Shown here in pieces: positions 43,307 to 52,802 of a stretch of DNA of 64,000 nucleotides (positions are counted from its first letter, which is position 1; each line of letters begins with the position of its first letter). The notes below the pieces were generated by a model that was given only the letters and a program-made list of their open reading frames with translations, was not told the origin of the DNA and searched no databases. This DNA comes from CAZSDP01 sp964605665. GTDB taxonomy: Bacteria; Planctomycetota; UBA8108; UBA1146. The stretch covers positions 1 through 64,000 of the forward strand of contig CAZSDP010000014.1 in NCBI GenBank assembly GCA_964605665.1, in the 5' to 3' direction. Made by a program: the position numbers and the translations under genes.

Positions 43307-44568
43307 CAACGCACCGCTCTCGCCGTATAGCTGTCGAAAGGCTCGAAGAGCACCGTCTGATCTCTCCGCTTACCGGTCGAGAGAATCGAAGTCGGGATTC
43401 CAGCCGCTGCTTCCAATCGATCGAGGAAGGGGCGCATCGTCGACTCTGAAACGGATGACCACCCGGGCCACTCCTCGAGGATCGGTTCCAAGCGAGTCAG
43501 GTCCTCGACATGGGTCGGAAAAACATCGATCTCTCGACCGTCGAGGCGATACCCGACCGCAACCGGAATCTGTTCCCGCCCATCCAAAACATCGGCCTTG
43601 GTCAATGCCAAGGAGTCGAGATCGTTGAGGATGATCGCATGTCGCAAAGCGGGAATATCGAGCCAACCGACTCGACGTGGACGACCGGTGGTCGCGCCAA
43701 ACTCCCCTCCCGCCGTTCGAAGCGCCTCCGCTTCTTCTCCCCCGATTTCGCTGGGGAATGGACCTTCGCCGACTCTCGTGCAGTAGACTTTGGTCACCCC
43801 GACGACATGATCGATCTTTCGCGGAGAGAATCCGCTTCCCGGTCCCACTCCGAGGAAACTTGGACTCGAACTGGTCACAAAGGGGTAGGTGCCGAAGTCG
43901 AGGTCGAGGAGGCATCCCTGCGCTCCCTCGAACATGAACCGCCGGCCCTGCTCGTGCTGATCGGTGAGATACATCTGCGTATCGACGATGCGTTCGCCGA
44001 GGAGATCTCGGACCTTTCGGCAGAGTTTGATCGACTCTTCGAGACTCTCTTCCGAGACCTCCAAACCCTCACAACGCTCCGCAAGATGTGCCGGCAGTTG
44101 TTCTTCGATGAATCCGGGGCGAACCAAGTCACCGAGACGGACCCCCCGACGGGCGGACTTCTCCTGATATGCAGGTCCGATTCCCCGCAGGGTCGTTCCG
44201 ATCTTCTGCCCGGTGCTCTTCGCCTCCCGAGAACGATCGAGGGCAGTATGGTGTGGGAGAACGAGATGTGCTCGGTCGGAGAGGAAGAGTCTCTCGATCG
44301 CTGGCGAGGGTAGAGTTGCCACCTCCTCCAACAGGCCGCGAGGCTCGATCACCATCCCGTTGCCGAGGACTGCTGAAACCCCATCGTGTAAAACTCCCAT
44401 CGGGAGATGATGGAGGACTCGCTTCTCGTCCCCGATGTAGACCGTATGGCCCGCGTTTGCGCCTCCTTGGTAGCGTACGACGGCGTCGACTCCCCTCGAG
44501 AGAGCATCGACGATCTTCCCTTTTCCTTCGTCACCCCAATTGAGACCAACGACACAAATGTGGCGCAT
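43306..44568 (-). CDS. purA: Adenylosuccinate synthetase
   Basis: Condenses IMP and aspartate with GTP in AMP synthesis. The 420-residue protein shows GLNWGDEGKGKIVD (P-loop-like, catalytic Asp), YQGGANAGHTVY (catalytic His), IGTTLRGIGPAYQEKSARRG, GAQGCLLDLDFGTYPFVTSS and TTGRPRRVGWLD. First gene of the purA-uppS-cdsA set, coupled by TGATG to uppS. Confidence 0.97.
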   Translation of the reverse strand: MRHICVVGLNWGDEGKGKIVDALSRGVDAVVRYQGGANAGHTVYIGDEKRVLHHLPMGVLHDGVSAVLGNGMVIEPRGLLEEVATLPSPAIERLFLSDRAHLVLPHHTALDRSREAKSTGQKIGTTLRGIGPAYQEKSARRGVRLGDLVRPGFIEEQLPAHLAERCEGLEVSEESLEESIKLCRKVRDLLGERIVDTQMYLTDQHEQGRRFMFEGAQGCLLDLDFGTYPFVTSSSPSFLGVGPGSGFSPRKIDHVVGVTKVYCTRVGEGPFPSEIGGEEAEALRTAGGEFGATTGRPRRVGWLDIPALRHAIILNDLDSLALTKADVLDGREQIPVAVGYRLDGREIDVFPTHVEDLTRLEPILEEWPGWSSVSESTMRPFLDRLEAAAGIPTSILSTGKRRDQTVLFEPFDSYTARAVR

Positions 44569-44649
44569 GCTGGCGTCCCGCTCTCTTCACTTTAAATCTT
44601 CGCGCTGTTCGTGCGCAGTTTCATCTTCATCAACACTCTGGCGAGGAGT

Positions 44650-45921
44650 TCAAATCCGTGGCTCGATCACGCTCTTGCCTCCCATGTAGGGAACCAATGC
44701 CTCTGGAATTACGATCGAGCCATCTGCCCGCTGTCCATTTTCGATGATCGGAATCAAAACGCGGGGAGTCGCGATCACCGTATTGTTCAAGGTGTGGCAG
44801 AACTGAAGTTTGCCATTCTCATCTCGGTATCTGAGATTCAAGCGGCGCGCTTGAAAATCATAGAAACGACTGGCTGAGTGAGTTTCTCCCCAACCACGGG
44901 AAGGCATCCAACACTCGATGTCAAACTTTTGCGCTTGCCCCTGTCCTAAATCGCCAGAACAGACATTCACCACCCGATAAGGGAGTCCCATCTTCTGCAG
45001 AACTTCTTCGGAGTTCTTCAAAATTGCCTGGTGATGCTCCCGAGATTCCGCTTCGTCACCTCGGCAGATGATCACTTGCTCCACCTTGTTGAACTGGTGA
45101 ATCCGGTAGAGCCCCTTGGTGTCACGACCTGCAGCGCCTGCTTCACGTCGATAACAAGTCGAGTAACCGGCATAGCGCAGAGGCAAAGACTCGGTGTCCA
45201 CCTCTTCGTCCATGTGGTAAGCGGTGACGGGAACCTCTGAGGTACCGGTCAGCCACAACTTGTCTCGCTCACAAGCATAGGCTTGCTCCTCACCTCCCGG
45301 AAAGTATGCCGTGCCATAGAGGGGTTCATAGCGCACGAGAGTCGGGGTGATCATCGGCGTAAAACCCTGCTCGACGATGTGATCGAGAGCGAGTCTCAAG
45401 ACCGCGAGCTCTAAGAGAGCCCCATCCCCGACCAACATATAGGTCTGACTGCCGGCGAGTTTTGCGGACCGCGGAAAATCGATGATGCCCAACTCTGTAC
45501 CGAGGGTCACATGGTCCTTCGGCTCGAATTCGAACTGCGGCTTTTCACCCCAGGTGTAGAGTTCAACATTCTCGGTGTCGTCGACTCCGATCGGAACTTC
45601 GGGGTCGGGAGGTTGAGGAACCAAACGAGCGAGCTCGTCGAGTTGCTGCTCCACCTCTCGACGACGATTGGTCTGTTCCTTCACCTGCTCCGGGATCTTG
45701 CCGAGAGCCTCGACCGCCGCTTGCTTCTCGGCACCTTCCAGTTGCGCGATCTCTTTACCAGCGCTCTTCTGCCTCGCTCGAAGCGACTCTTCTTCTGCGA
45801 GAATCGCCTTGCGCTCGTCGTCGAGAGCGACCAATCGATCGAGATCGATCTCGATCCGCTTCTGCTTCGCGCCCTCGCGGACCCGCTCGAGATTCGCCCG
45901 GATGAATTTCGTATCGAGCAC
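44650..45921 (-). CDS. serS: Seryl-tRNA synthetase
   Basis: A 423-residue class II synthetase. Residues 1-110 form the tRNA-binding coiled coil (KQKRIEIDLDRLVALDDERK); motif 2 is in TCYRREAGAAGRDTKG with HQFNKVE; motif 3 region ends LIPIIENGQRADGSIVIPEAL. GTG start. Stands alone between purA and a lipoprotein gene on the same strand. Confidence 0.97.
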   Translation of the reverse strand: MLDTKFIRANLERVREGAKQKRIEIDLDRLVALDDERKAILAEEESLRARQKSAGKEIAQLEGAEKQAAVEALGKIPEQVKEQTNRRREVEQQLDELARLVPQPPDPEVPIGVDDTENVELYTWGEKPQFEFEPKDHVTLGTELGIIDFPRSAKLAGSQTYMLVGDGALLELAVLRLALDHIVEQGFTPMITPTLVRYEPLYGTAYFPGGEEQAYACERDKLWLTGTSEVPVTAYHMDEEVDTESLPLRYAGYSTCYRREAGAAGRDTKGLYRIHQFNKVEQVIICRGDEAESREHHQAILKNSEEVLQKMGLPYRVVNVCSGDLGQGQAQKFDIECWMPSRGWGETHSASRFYDFQARRLNLRYRDENGKLQFCHTLNNTVIATPRVLIPIIENGQRADGSIVIPEALVPYMGGKSVIEPRI

Positions 45922-46236
45922 GGCCGAGACCCCTCCCTGCCTGGCTGAAGATGGGGCGCCTGATCCCCCGCTGGATCTTCTGGAGGCGCACGATCACAAC
46001 GCGACCTCACCGAAGGTCGACACCGGCGAAGACGTCTACTCTGCCAGCTGCCGATCCTTTCGACTTGGCCGATGGAGCAGCGCTGCGACGCTTCGAGGTG
46101 GTCGAGGCCCCACGATCACAACGGCGGAAGGATACGGAACCCATCCGGGGAAGAAAAGCGATTGAGAGGTTCTCTGGGAAGGGAGGATCGACCGACGACG
46201 CCCCGATCCTCTGGGGAGGGGGGCACGGAATCGGTT
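45922..46236. other. Intergenic region without a recognised feature
   Basis: About 315 bases between two minus-strand genes. The frames are short and Arg/Ser-rich; I see no terminator, tRNA or conserved ORF. It should hold the serS promoter. Confidence 0.4.
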
Positions 46237-48219
46237 TCAAGACCCAGAAAAGGCGAGAAGAGCGCTGAGAGGGGTGTCGGTCCACTCGGAGAGGGTCGTG
46301 GCGATCTGTTGGCTCACTTCACCGGACCCCGGTGGAAGTTGAGACCAAGCCTCCACCAGCCACTCGACCGCAAGAGCCGTATCGCCTGCCGCTTGCACCT
46401 CTCGCGCACGCACGATGAGCCGCTCCACTTCCGATCGATAGAGATCGTCGAGAAGGAGCGAAGTGCGCCGACGACACTCCACTTCAAGTCGTGCGCGGAG
46501 ACCCTCCACCTGTGCTTCTCCCGGACTCAGAGTTCCCGCTCCAGGTAGATCTTGCTCGGGGACATAACCGGAGAGAGCATCCTCGACAGAAACGGTGAGT
46601 GTTCCGACGTTGATCCCCTGTCGCGTCAAGGAGAGAGTCTGCTCCACTTCGATACGACGCCGTTCGTGCAACAGTTCGAGATTCTGAAGCTTCCAGACCC
46701 CACGCTCTTTGGTCGGCTCCACCCGCAGTAATCGCGTTCCCAATCGGGTGAGCTCTTCCGCGTAGAACTGGAGTCGTCGGAATCGGAGAGTGGCGCGAGA
46801 GCAATTCGATCGCAACCACGCATCTCTCAGTTCGAGAAGTGAGATCAGTGTTTCTCTCCAACGACGAACATCATTGCGGTGACCTGGACAAGGGAGCTCG
46901 CGCACTCCACTTCGAACCCAACCCGCTGACTCTTCCAGGTGGAATCGATCGATCGATTGAGTCACGCGCAGAGCCGGCATCACCACCTTGAGTCGCTCGG
47001 GATGCGTGGTGGTGTGAGAATTCGTAAAGCGCTCGACAACCAGACGAGGGGACTCTTGTAGTCGCTCGAAGAGGCGCAGAGCACGATCGGTACTCCCCAA
47101 CTCGCCGCTTCTCCAAGCGCTCTCGCTCCAGCAGAGAATCGCTTTCGCAGAATGTCCTCGGCTCTCCGCCTGACGCGCTTGCGCATGGAGATCGTCGACG
47201 ATCCACTGGAGGAACTCCTCGCGACTCGCCGGGGCATCCTTCGGCCACTCTTCTGCCAGTTCATCGGACCACGCCAATGCAGCGCGCAAAGAGAATGGGT
47301 CGCAATCGCGGAATGCTCGATCTCGAGCGATGCGCGCGCTCTCGCGAAATGCCCGGCGAAATTCGGCATCCGCCGCCAAGAGCGTTTCATCCTGCGGATC
47401 ACGCAGTAGAGCCAATCGGGTGTGGCGCCACGCTTCCAGTTCTTCTCCCCCGAGCATCAGAGCTGCAGCCTGCTGTTGATGACGTCGCGCCACTTCCAGG
47501 GTGTGCTCCAAATCGCGCCAACGGTCGAGCTCCCAGTACAGAGGAGCAAGGATCGATGGGTGGGGAACGGGTGTCCTCGGCGGACACAACTCGAGAGCGA
47601 TCTCCCCCTCAATGATGCGTTCCGACAGGGCATTTCGATCTCCGTCCGCCACCGCCAAACGAACCTCTTCGCTGAGTAGTTGGAAGAAGCGGCGCCGAAC
47701 CTCTTCGAAGACCTCTGTCGGCGGATAGGGGCGACCCAAGCCGCGAAGGGGGCGCTGATAATCGCCAGGAGAGAGGATTCCCGCTGCGTGGAATGCTTCC
47801 CGCCAGCGTCCAGCCAGCGTAGCACTCTCCAGTCCTTGCAACGCCGCGTCGCGTTGGATCCGACGGGAGACCACCTCGGCTCTCCCACGGGTGGCGGCTT
47901 CACTCTCGGGATGAAGGGTCACTGCCAATTCGAACGATGTGAGAGCACCTGAGAGGTCGCCACGTTGGAGCGCCTTTCGACCACAGCTCAGATGCCAATC
48001 GAGGAGCCGGCGCTCGAGCGCAGCAAGTGCCACCTGCGCATTCGGATCGACCTCCGCCCGCACAATCAAAATCTGTCGTGCCGCCAGCAAGTCCCCGCGA
48101 TCGATCAACTTCTCCGCACGATGCAAAGAAGCAAATCCAGAGCAGGAAACCAGCAGAAGTGGCAGTAGTAATAGGAGGACCTGCACGGTCCCCCGCGCCG
48201 CAGCGCGGGTGACTCCCAT
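46237..48219 (-). CDS. Large predicted lipoprotein with TPR-like helical repeats
   Basis: A 660-residue protein of unknown function. An N-terminal hydrophobic stretch ends in the lipobox LLVSC (Cys about 26), so it is probably lipid-anchored in the outer or inner membrane. The rest is helical: TPR-like pairs (RAEKLIDRGDLLAARQILI; GRKALQRGDLSGALTSFEL) early and again near the C-terminus (AREVQAAGDTALAVEWLVEAW). It is rich in Arg, Glu and Leu. ATG follows GAGAGGGG. No operon partner; serS is 315 bp downstream. Confidence 0.65.
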   Translation of the reverse strand: MGVTRAAARGTVQVLLLLLPLLLVSCSGFASLHRAEKLIDRGDLLAARQILIVRAEVDPNAQVALAALERRLLDWHLSCGRKALQRGDLSGALTSFELAVTLHPESEAATRGRAEVVSRRIQRDAALQGLESATLAGRWREAFHAAGILSPGDYQRPLRGLGRPYPPTEVFEEVRRRFFQLLSEEVRLAVADGDRNALSERIIEGEIALELCPPRTPVPHPSILAPLYWELDRWRDLEHTLEVARRHQQQAAALMLGGEELEAWRHTRLALLRDPQDETLLAADAEFRRAFRESARIARDRAFRDCDPFSLRAALAWSDELAEEWPKDAPASREEFLQWIVDDLHAQARQAESRGHSAKAILCWSESAWRSGELGSTDRALRLFERLQESPRLVVERFTNSHTTTHPERLKVVMPALRVTQSIDRFHLEESAGWVRSGVRELPCPGHRNDVRRWRETLISLLELRDAWLRSNCSRATLRFRRLQFYAEELTRLGTRLLRVEPTKERGVWKLQNLELLHERRRIEVEQTLSLTRQGINVGTLTVSVEDALSGYVPEQDLPGAGTLSPGEAQVEGLRARLEVECRRRTSLLLDDLYRSEVERLIVRAREVQAAGDTALAVEWLVEAWSQLPPGSGEVSQQIATTLSEWTDTPLSALLAFSGS

Positions 48220-48483
48220 CGAGTTCGCCCCTCTCGTTCCACCCCATCGAAACGCTCTTCTCAGTGACTGAGAATCGGAACGTGCCGACGGAGCAAATCG
48301 AAGGCAGCCGCGGAAAGCACCCGATCCACGATGCGTGGATGGGGGGCCTTTCGAGGGTGCCCGAGACCGGTCGAGGCGCTAGGTCAGCCCCGAACGAGTC
48401 CAAACCGATGGTATGCGAAAGAGGTGTCGTCGAATCTCCGAAGAAGGTCGGAGAGGTGCCAAGTGAAGAGTAACATCCGAAGA

Positions 48484-49653
48484 TCAGATCGCCGAATCGG
48501 GATCGCTCTCCGCGGTCGCCAAGGGGTTGATCTCGCCGCGTCCCTCCGGGGTGCAATAACCGGTAAAAATCTGATCGGGTGCGGAATTTCGCCAGAAACC
48601 GGCGATTTCGTGCACTTCTGACATCCGTTCCAGTCCGAGGCCTCCCACCGGCCCCGCAGCAGAAGTCCCCCCGATCACTTTGGGAGAGATCACCACGCAC
48701 ACCCGATCGACCTTCCCTTGATCACAGAAGCTCCCCAAGACCTGTCCCCCCCCTTCGACGAGCAAGGAGGTGACTCCACGGTCGGAGAGAGAGGAGAGCA
48801 ATCGATCGAGGCAAACCCTTCCCGAACGATCGGGGTCGATCAATTCCACCGTGACTCCGCACTCTTCCAGGAGGTCTTTCCGTTCCCCAAAGGTCGGATC
48901 TTCAGCGTGGCGGGTACTGGCATAGACCCAGACGGGCGCCTCCCCCACGGTGCGCACCAATCGGCTCTCTCGATCGAGCTGAAGAGTCGAATCGAGGATC
49001 ACTCGCCGAGGATTGGGGAGGTGATCGGCCGGAGTCGTCAGCCTCGGATCGTCCGCCTGAGCAGTACCGCTCCCGATCAAAATGGCGTCAAAGTTGGCGC
49101 GCTCCGCTCGCGTCGCATTCCGCGTTTCCTCCGCCGAGATCCAAGCCGCATCGCCAGATCGGGTCGCGATCTTACCGTCGAGACTCATCGCCCACTTCGC
49201 GGTGACCAGCGGTCTTCGATAACGGGTTCGACAAAGATATGGAGCGATCAAAGATCGAGCCTCCGAAGAGAGAACGTCTCGATGAACTTCGATCCCCGCG
49301 GCAGCGAACTGCTCGTAGCTCTTGCCACTCGTCAGTGGATTGGGATCGTCGCAACCGCAGAATACTCTGGAAAAGCCCGCCGCGATCACCGCATCACTGC
49401 AAGGGGGAGTCTTTCCATGGTAGGCGCAAGGCTCGAGAGTGACATAGAGATCGGCCCCTCGAAGATCGACGGTGGTGTTTTCGATCAGATTTGCCTCGGC
49501 GTGAGGCCCGCCAAACTTCTGGTGGTATCCCTCTGCGATGATGCGACCGTCGCGAACCGCCACCGCCCCGACTGGTGGATTGGGGGACACTGTCCCAATC
49601 CCCTTTTCAGCGAGACGAATCGCGGTGCGCATCATCGCATCATGGTCCACCAT
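48484..49653 (-). CDS. ribD: Bifunctional riboflavin deaminase/reductase RibD
   Basis: Two successive steps of riboflavin synthesis. The N-terminal cytidine-deaminase-like domain has the zinc site GGPHAEANLI and LEPCAYHGKTPPCSDAVI; the C-terminal reductase has VTAKWAMSLDGKIATRSG and LLVEGGGQVLGSF. 389 residues from the ATG at 49653; a start at 49710 inside miaB is possible but adds non-family residues. miaB ends 13 bp upstream, so miaB-ribD is an operon. No other rib genes are visible. Confidence 0.93.
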   Translation of the reverse strand: MVDHDAMMRTAIRLAEKGIGTVSPNPPVGAVAVRDGRIIAEGYHQKFGGPHAEANLIENTTVDLRGADLYVTLEPCAYHGKTPPCSDAVIAAGFSRVFCGCDDPNPLTSGKSYEQFAAAGIEVHRDVLSSEARSLIAPYLCRTRYRRPLVTAKWAMSLDGKIATRSGDAAWISAEETRNATRAERANFDAILIGSGTAQADDPRLTTPADHLPNPRRVILDSTLQLDRESRLVRTVGEAPVWVYASTRHAEDPTFGERKDLLEECGVTVELIDPDRSGRVCLDRLLSSLSDRGVTSLLVEGGGQVLGSFCDQGKVDRVCVVISPKVIGGTSAAGPVGGLGLERMSEVHEIAGFWRNSAPDQIFTGYCTPEGRGEINPLATAESDPDSAI

Positions 49654-49666
49654 CGTGGGGTCCCCG

Positions 49667-51076
49667 TCAGACTCGGGAAAACTGGGGCAGGGGATCGGGG
49701 CTCGGCGCACCGACGCGACGACCGATCAGAGTACTTCCAGTGGTCTCGGTGATCTCGACCTCGACAAAGGAACCGGGGCGATCTTCCGGGGAAGCGGGAA
49801 AGACCACGACCCGGTCGTCCCGAGCTCGGCCCGCCATGCGGGTATCGTCGAGCTTGCTGATACCTTCCACCAGAACCTCGACGTGACGCCCCACCCAGAT
49901 CCGATTCCGTCGTTTGCCATTTTCCTGCAAAGCGCGCAAGAGTTGCTGATTTCGATCCTTCTTGACCACCTCCGGAACGTCGTCTTCGATCGCCGCGCTG
50001 ACCGTGCCCGGTCGAGGTGAATACTTGAAGATGTATCCATGATCGAAGTCGACCTCGCGAATCAGCGAGAGAGACTCTTCGAACTCTTCATCGGTCTCAC
50101 CGGGGAATCCAACGATGAAGTCCGTTGCCAAGTGGAGATCGGGAGTTCGCTCGCGAAGTCGATCGATCACGCGAAGGTAGAAGTCACGGTCGTAGGTTCG
50201 CTTCATCCGAGCAAGACACGAGTTCGACCCCGACTGAACCGGTAGATGCAGGTAGTCGGTGACCTTCGAGCACTCCGCCATCGCATCGATCAACTTCGGC
50301 CGCATGAAACGAGGATGGCTGGTGATGAATCGAACCCGGGCAATCCCGTCGATTTCTTCGATACCTCGCAAAAGGGTGTCGAGCCCGATGCCGGTCCCGA
50401 GCCTCTTTCCGTAAGAGTTGACCGTCTGACCGAGAAGTGTCACTTCGCGAACTCCGTCATCGGCGAGACGTCGAATCTCATCGAGAATCACTTCTGGCGG
50501 TCTCGAGACCTCTTTGCCTCGCGTCGTCGGAACGATGCAGTAGGTACAGACCATGTCGCAACCGCGCATGACCGAAACATAAGCATGCCACGGTTGTGGT
50601 CCGAGATTGCGGCGTCGCTGAAACACCAAAGGTGAATCCATCTCGGTGGCCAACCGTGGCTCCGCACCGGAACGGGCGGACTCGATCAATTCTGGCAGTT
50701 GGTCAAACTCCCGCGTCCCCACGATCAAATCGAGGTAGGGCATCCGGTCGAAGAGCTCTCCCTCTTTGTGTTGAGCGACGCAACCGAGGAGCGCGATCAC
50801 CATCTCCGGCTCTTGCTCCTTGCGCCGACGAAAAGTCTGAAGCCGGGAGATCGCTCGCTCCTCGGCATGCTCGCGCACCGAGCAGGTGTTGTAGAGAATC
50901 ACGCTCGCTTCGTCGGGATCGTGGGTGAGCTGATATCCTTTGGCGGTGAGCGATTCGAGCATCAACTCGGAATCGAGCTTGTTCATCTGGCAACCGAAGA
51001 CCTCGAAGTACACTCGATGTGACTTCTCGGCCTGATCGGTCGAAGACTCGATTCGCATCGCATATGGCGGTTTCAC
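49667..51076 (-). CDS. miaB: tRNA-2-methylthio-N6-dimethylallyladenosine synthase
   Basis: Radical-SAM methylthiotransferase acting on i6A37 of tRNA. The N-terminal cluster cysteines are in FEVFGCQMN, YNTCSVRE and LLGCVAQ; the radical-SAM motif is RGCDMVCTYCIVP; the C-terminal TRAM domain includes GRHVEVLVEG. I place the start at GTG 51076, with GGAG six bases ahead; ATG 51058 is an alternative. Second tRNA-modification gene of the window besides mnmA. Confidence 0.95.
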   Translation of the reverse strand: MKPPYAMRIESSTDQAEKSHRVYFEVFGCQMNKLDSELMLESLTAKGYQLTHDPDEASVILYNTCSVREHAEERAISRLQTFRRRKEQEPEMVIALLGCVAQHKEGELFDRMPYLDLIVGTREFDQLPELIESARSGAEPRLATEMDSPLVFQRRRNLGPQPWHAYVSVMRGCDMVCTYCIVPTTRGKEVSRPPEVILDEIRRLADDGVREVTLLGQTVNSYGKRLGTGIGLDTLLRGIEEIDGIARVRFITSHPRFMRPKLIDAMAECSKVTDYLHLPVQSGSNSCLARMKRTYDRDFYLRVIDRLRERTPDLHLATDFIVGFPGETDEEFEESLSLIREVDFDHGYIFKYSPRPGTVSAAIEDDVPEVVKKDRNQQLLRALQENGKRRNRIWVGRHVEVLVEGISKLDDTRMAGRARDDRVVVFPASPEDRPGSFVEVEITETTGSTLIGRRVGAPSPDPLPQFSRV

Positions 51077-52281
51077 ATCAGCTCCATTCGAAACTCGGGC
51101 TCGCCTCGCCCCACGGACCACCGAGTCGCACCGCAGACCACAGAGATCGGTCCACGGTAAAGATCGTGGAATTGTAAAAGGTCAGGGCGGGATCGTAGGC
51201 ACCGCAGAGGTGAGGGTCAACTCTCCCATTCCACTGTTCTCTCCGACTCTGAAGTACGCTGAGGAGGGAATCGAGGTGACGGTGGGGATCGGAAGAGCGC
51301 GCCGTGAGAGTCCTCAACGTCATCAATTCTCCGCGGCTCGGTCAAAATCGACGATTTCGAGGGGAAAAATGCCGGTTTTGCGGAAGTTGCGCGAGAGGAT
51401 CGGAGAAAGATGGGAATTGGAATCGACTTCCTTGACCTGACGCGCTGTTTTCCGGTTAGTTTTGGGCTCGCAGGCGGTATCCACCACGGCAGCGGATGCT
51501 CGAGAGGTGAGATCGCCCGCGAGAACCGACCGACGTTGGAGGAGTCCTCGATAAAATCCTCCTCGAGTCGAGATTCAGAGGAACCGTTTTTGGCGAGGAA
51601 TGAGATCGCTGCGTGCGCTCCACTTCCTCGACGTGCAGAGTGGAGGTTGCCGTGACGCTCCGAGGAAACCGTCGCTACACCCGTTCCAGGTCGCGCGATC
51701 TGGGACGGTTGCACGCACAGTTTCGACTGACTTCCTCACCCTCCACCGATCTCGACCGATCGGCTGTCGGTAGCGGTCAGAGCATCAACAGCGGAAGCGA
51801 ACCCACCGCTGAATTGGGAGCCGACGGCGGAGAATCGCCGGTAGGAAACCCTCCGACGATGGCAGAGTCGATCTCACAAACGATTGAACGTCGCCTCGTT
51901 CGCAGATTCTGGTGGTCTCGAGGATAAATCGTCGCGATCTGCCAGCAATTTTTCAGTGGAGCACTTTGGACATCCCCTCTGGGACGTTACCCTCTCACTC
52001 TCCGGTCATTTGGGCCAATTCGACGGTCTCTCCCACTGCCATGAGAGTGACCAGTACCGATCTGGAGATCGGAGCCGGGAAGACTCCAGATCTTGCGCCT
52101 CAGCGCCGATGATGGAGTGTCGGACAGACTCGTCCGGCAATTCTGGCCTGACCGAATTTCAAACCCTCGATGAGAGGCGCCCGGTCGCTGGGAGTACGAA
52201 CACTTTGTTGATCACCACCGCTGAACCGGTCTTTGGCCGATCCATTGGTGAATTCAGAGCGAGACTTGGACAGGCTGAACG
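51077..52281. other. Long intergenic region with no convincing gene
   Basis: About 1.2 kb between miaB and a divergent TPR gene. Several frames of 70-130 codons exist on both strands, but they are Ser/Arg-rich, overlap each other and show no domain or good ribosome site. May contain a decayed gene or an RNA; nothing specific is seen. Confidence 0.4.
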
Positions 52282-52740
52282 ATGAGTCGGCATCTCAGAA
52301 CGAAACAGAGCACCACGATCGACCTCGATCGGAAGACTCGAGAGAAACTCGAAGGTGAATTTCAACGGGAGTTCTTCGAAGCCGCTCTCGAGAACGACCC
52401 CGCCAATCTGGAGTGCCTGATCCGGCTCGGCGATCTGTATACCCGCCAAGGTTCTTTTCAGAAGGGCTTGGAGATCGACCTGCGCTTGGTGGAGATCTGC
52501 CCCGAGGAATCGACCTTCCACTACAACCTCGCCTGCTCATATTCATTGCTGAGCCAACTCGAAGAAGCGCTCGGAGCTTTGGAGACTGCGATCGAACAAG
52601 GCTATGACGAGTGGGAACACCTCAACGCCGACGAAGATCTGACAAATCTACGGAAACACCCGCAGTACGACGCACTGATCGCTCGCTTCAGCGCAGACGA
52701 TGGAGTGAACTTCCTCGAGCAAGATCAAGACGACAGCTGA
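52282..52740 (+). CDS. Small TPR protein
   Basis: A 152-residue protein with tetratricopeptide pairs at about 30-105 (FFEAALENDPANLECLIRLG; GLEIDLRLVEICPEESTFHY; EEALGALETAIEQGYDEW) and the TPR-end motif LTNLRKHPQYDALIARF seen in many planctomycete TPR proteins. No signal peptide. Convergent with ubiB. Function unknown; probably a protein-interaction adaptor. Confidence 0.75.
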   Translation: MSRHLRTKQSTTIDLDRKTREKLEGEFQREFFEAALENDPANLECLIRLGDLYTRQGSFQKGLEIDLRLVEICPEESTFHYNLACSYSLLSQLEEALGALETAIEQGYDEWEHLNADEDLTNLRKHPQYDALIARFSADDGVNFLEQDQDDS

Positions 52741-52802
52741 GCGAGATCGCAAAGACATCCCAATATTGAGAACTTGAATCTAGAGCGAAGAAACTCGATG
52801 AC

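Noticed and set aside
50325..50345. tRNA T-arm-like sequence (AATCGAACCCGGG)
   Set aside because: Lies inside the miaB coding region and lacks any matching acceptor, D or anticodon arm.
51613..51927. 104-codon plus-strand frame in the 1.2-kb gap before the TPR gene
   Set aside because: Ser/Arg-rich composition, no ribosome site, competing frames of similar length; kept only as unassigned intergenic sequence.
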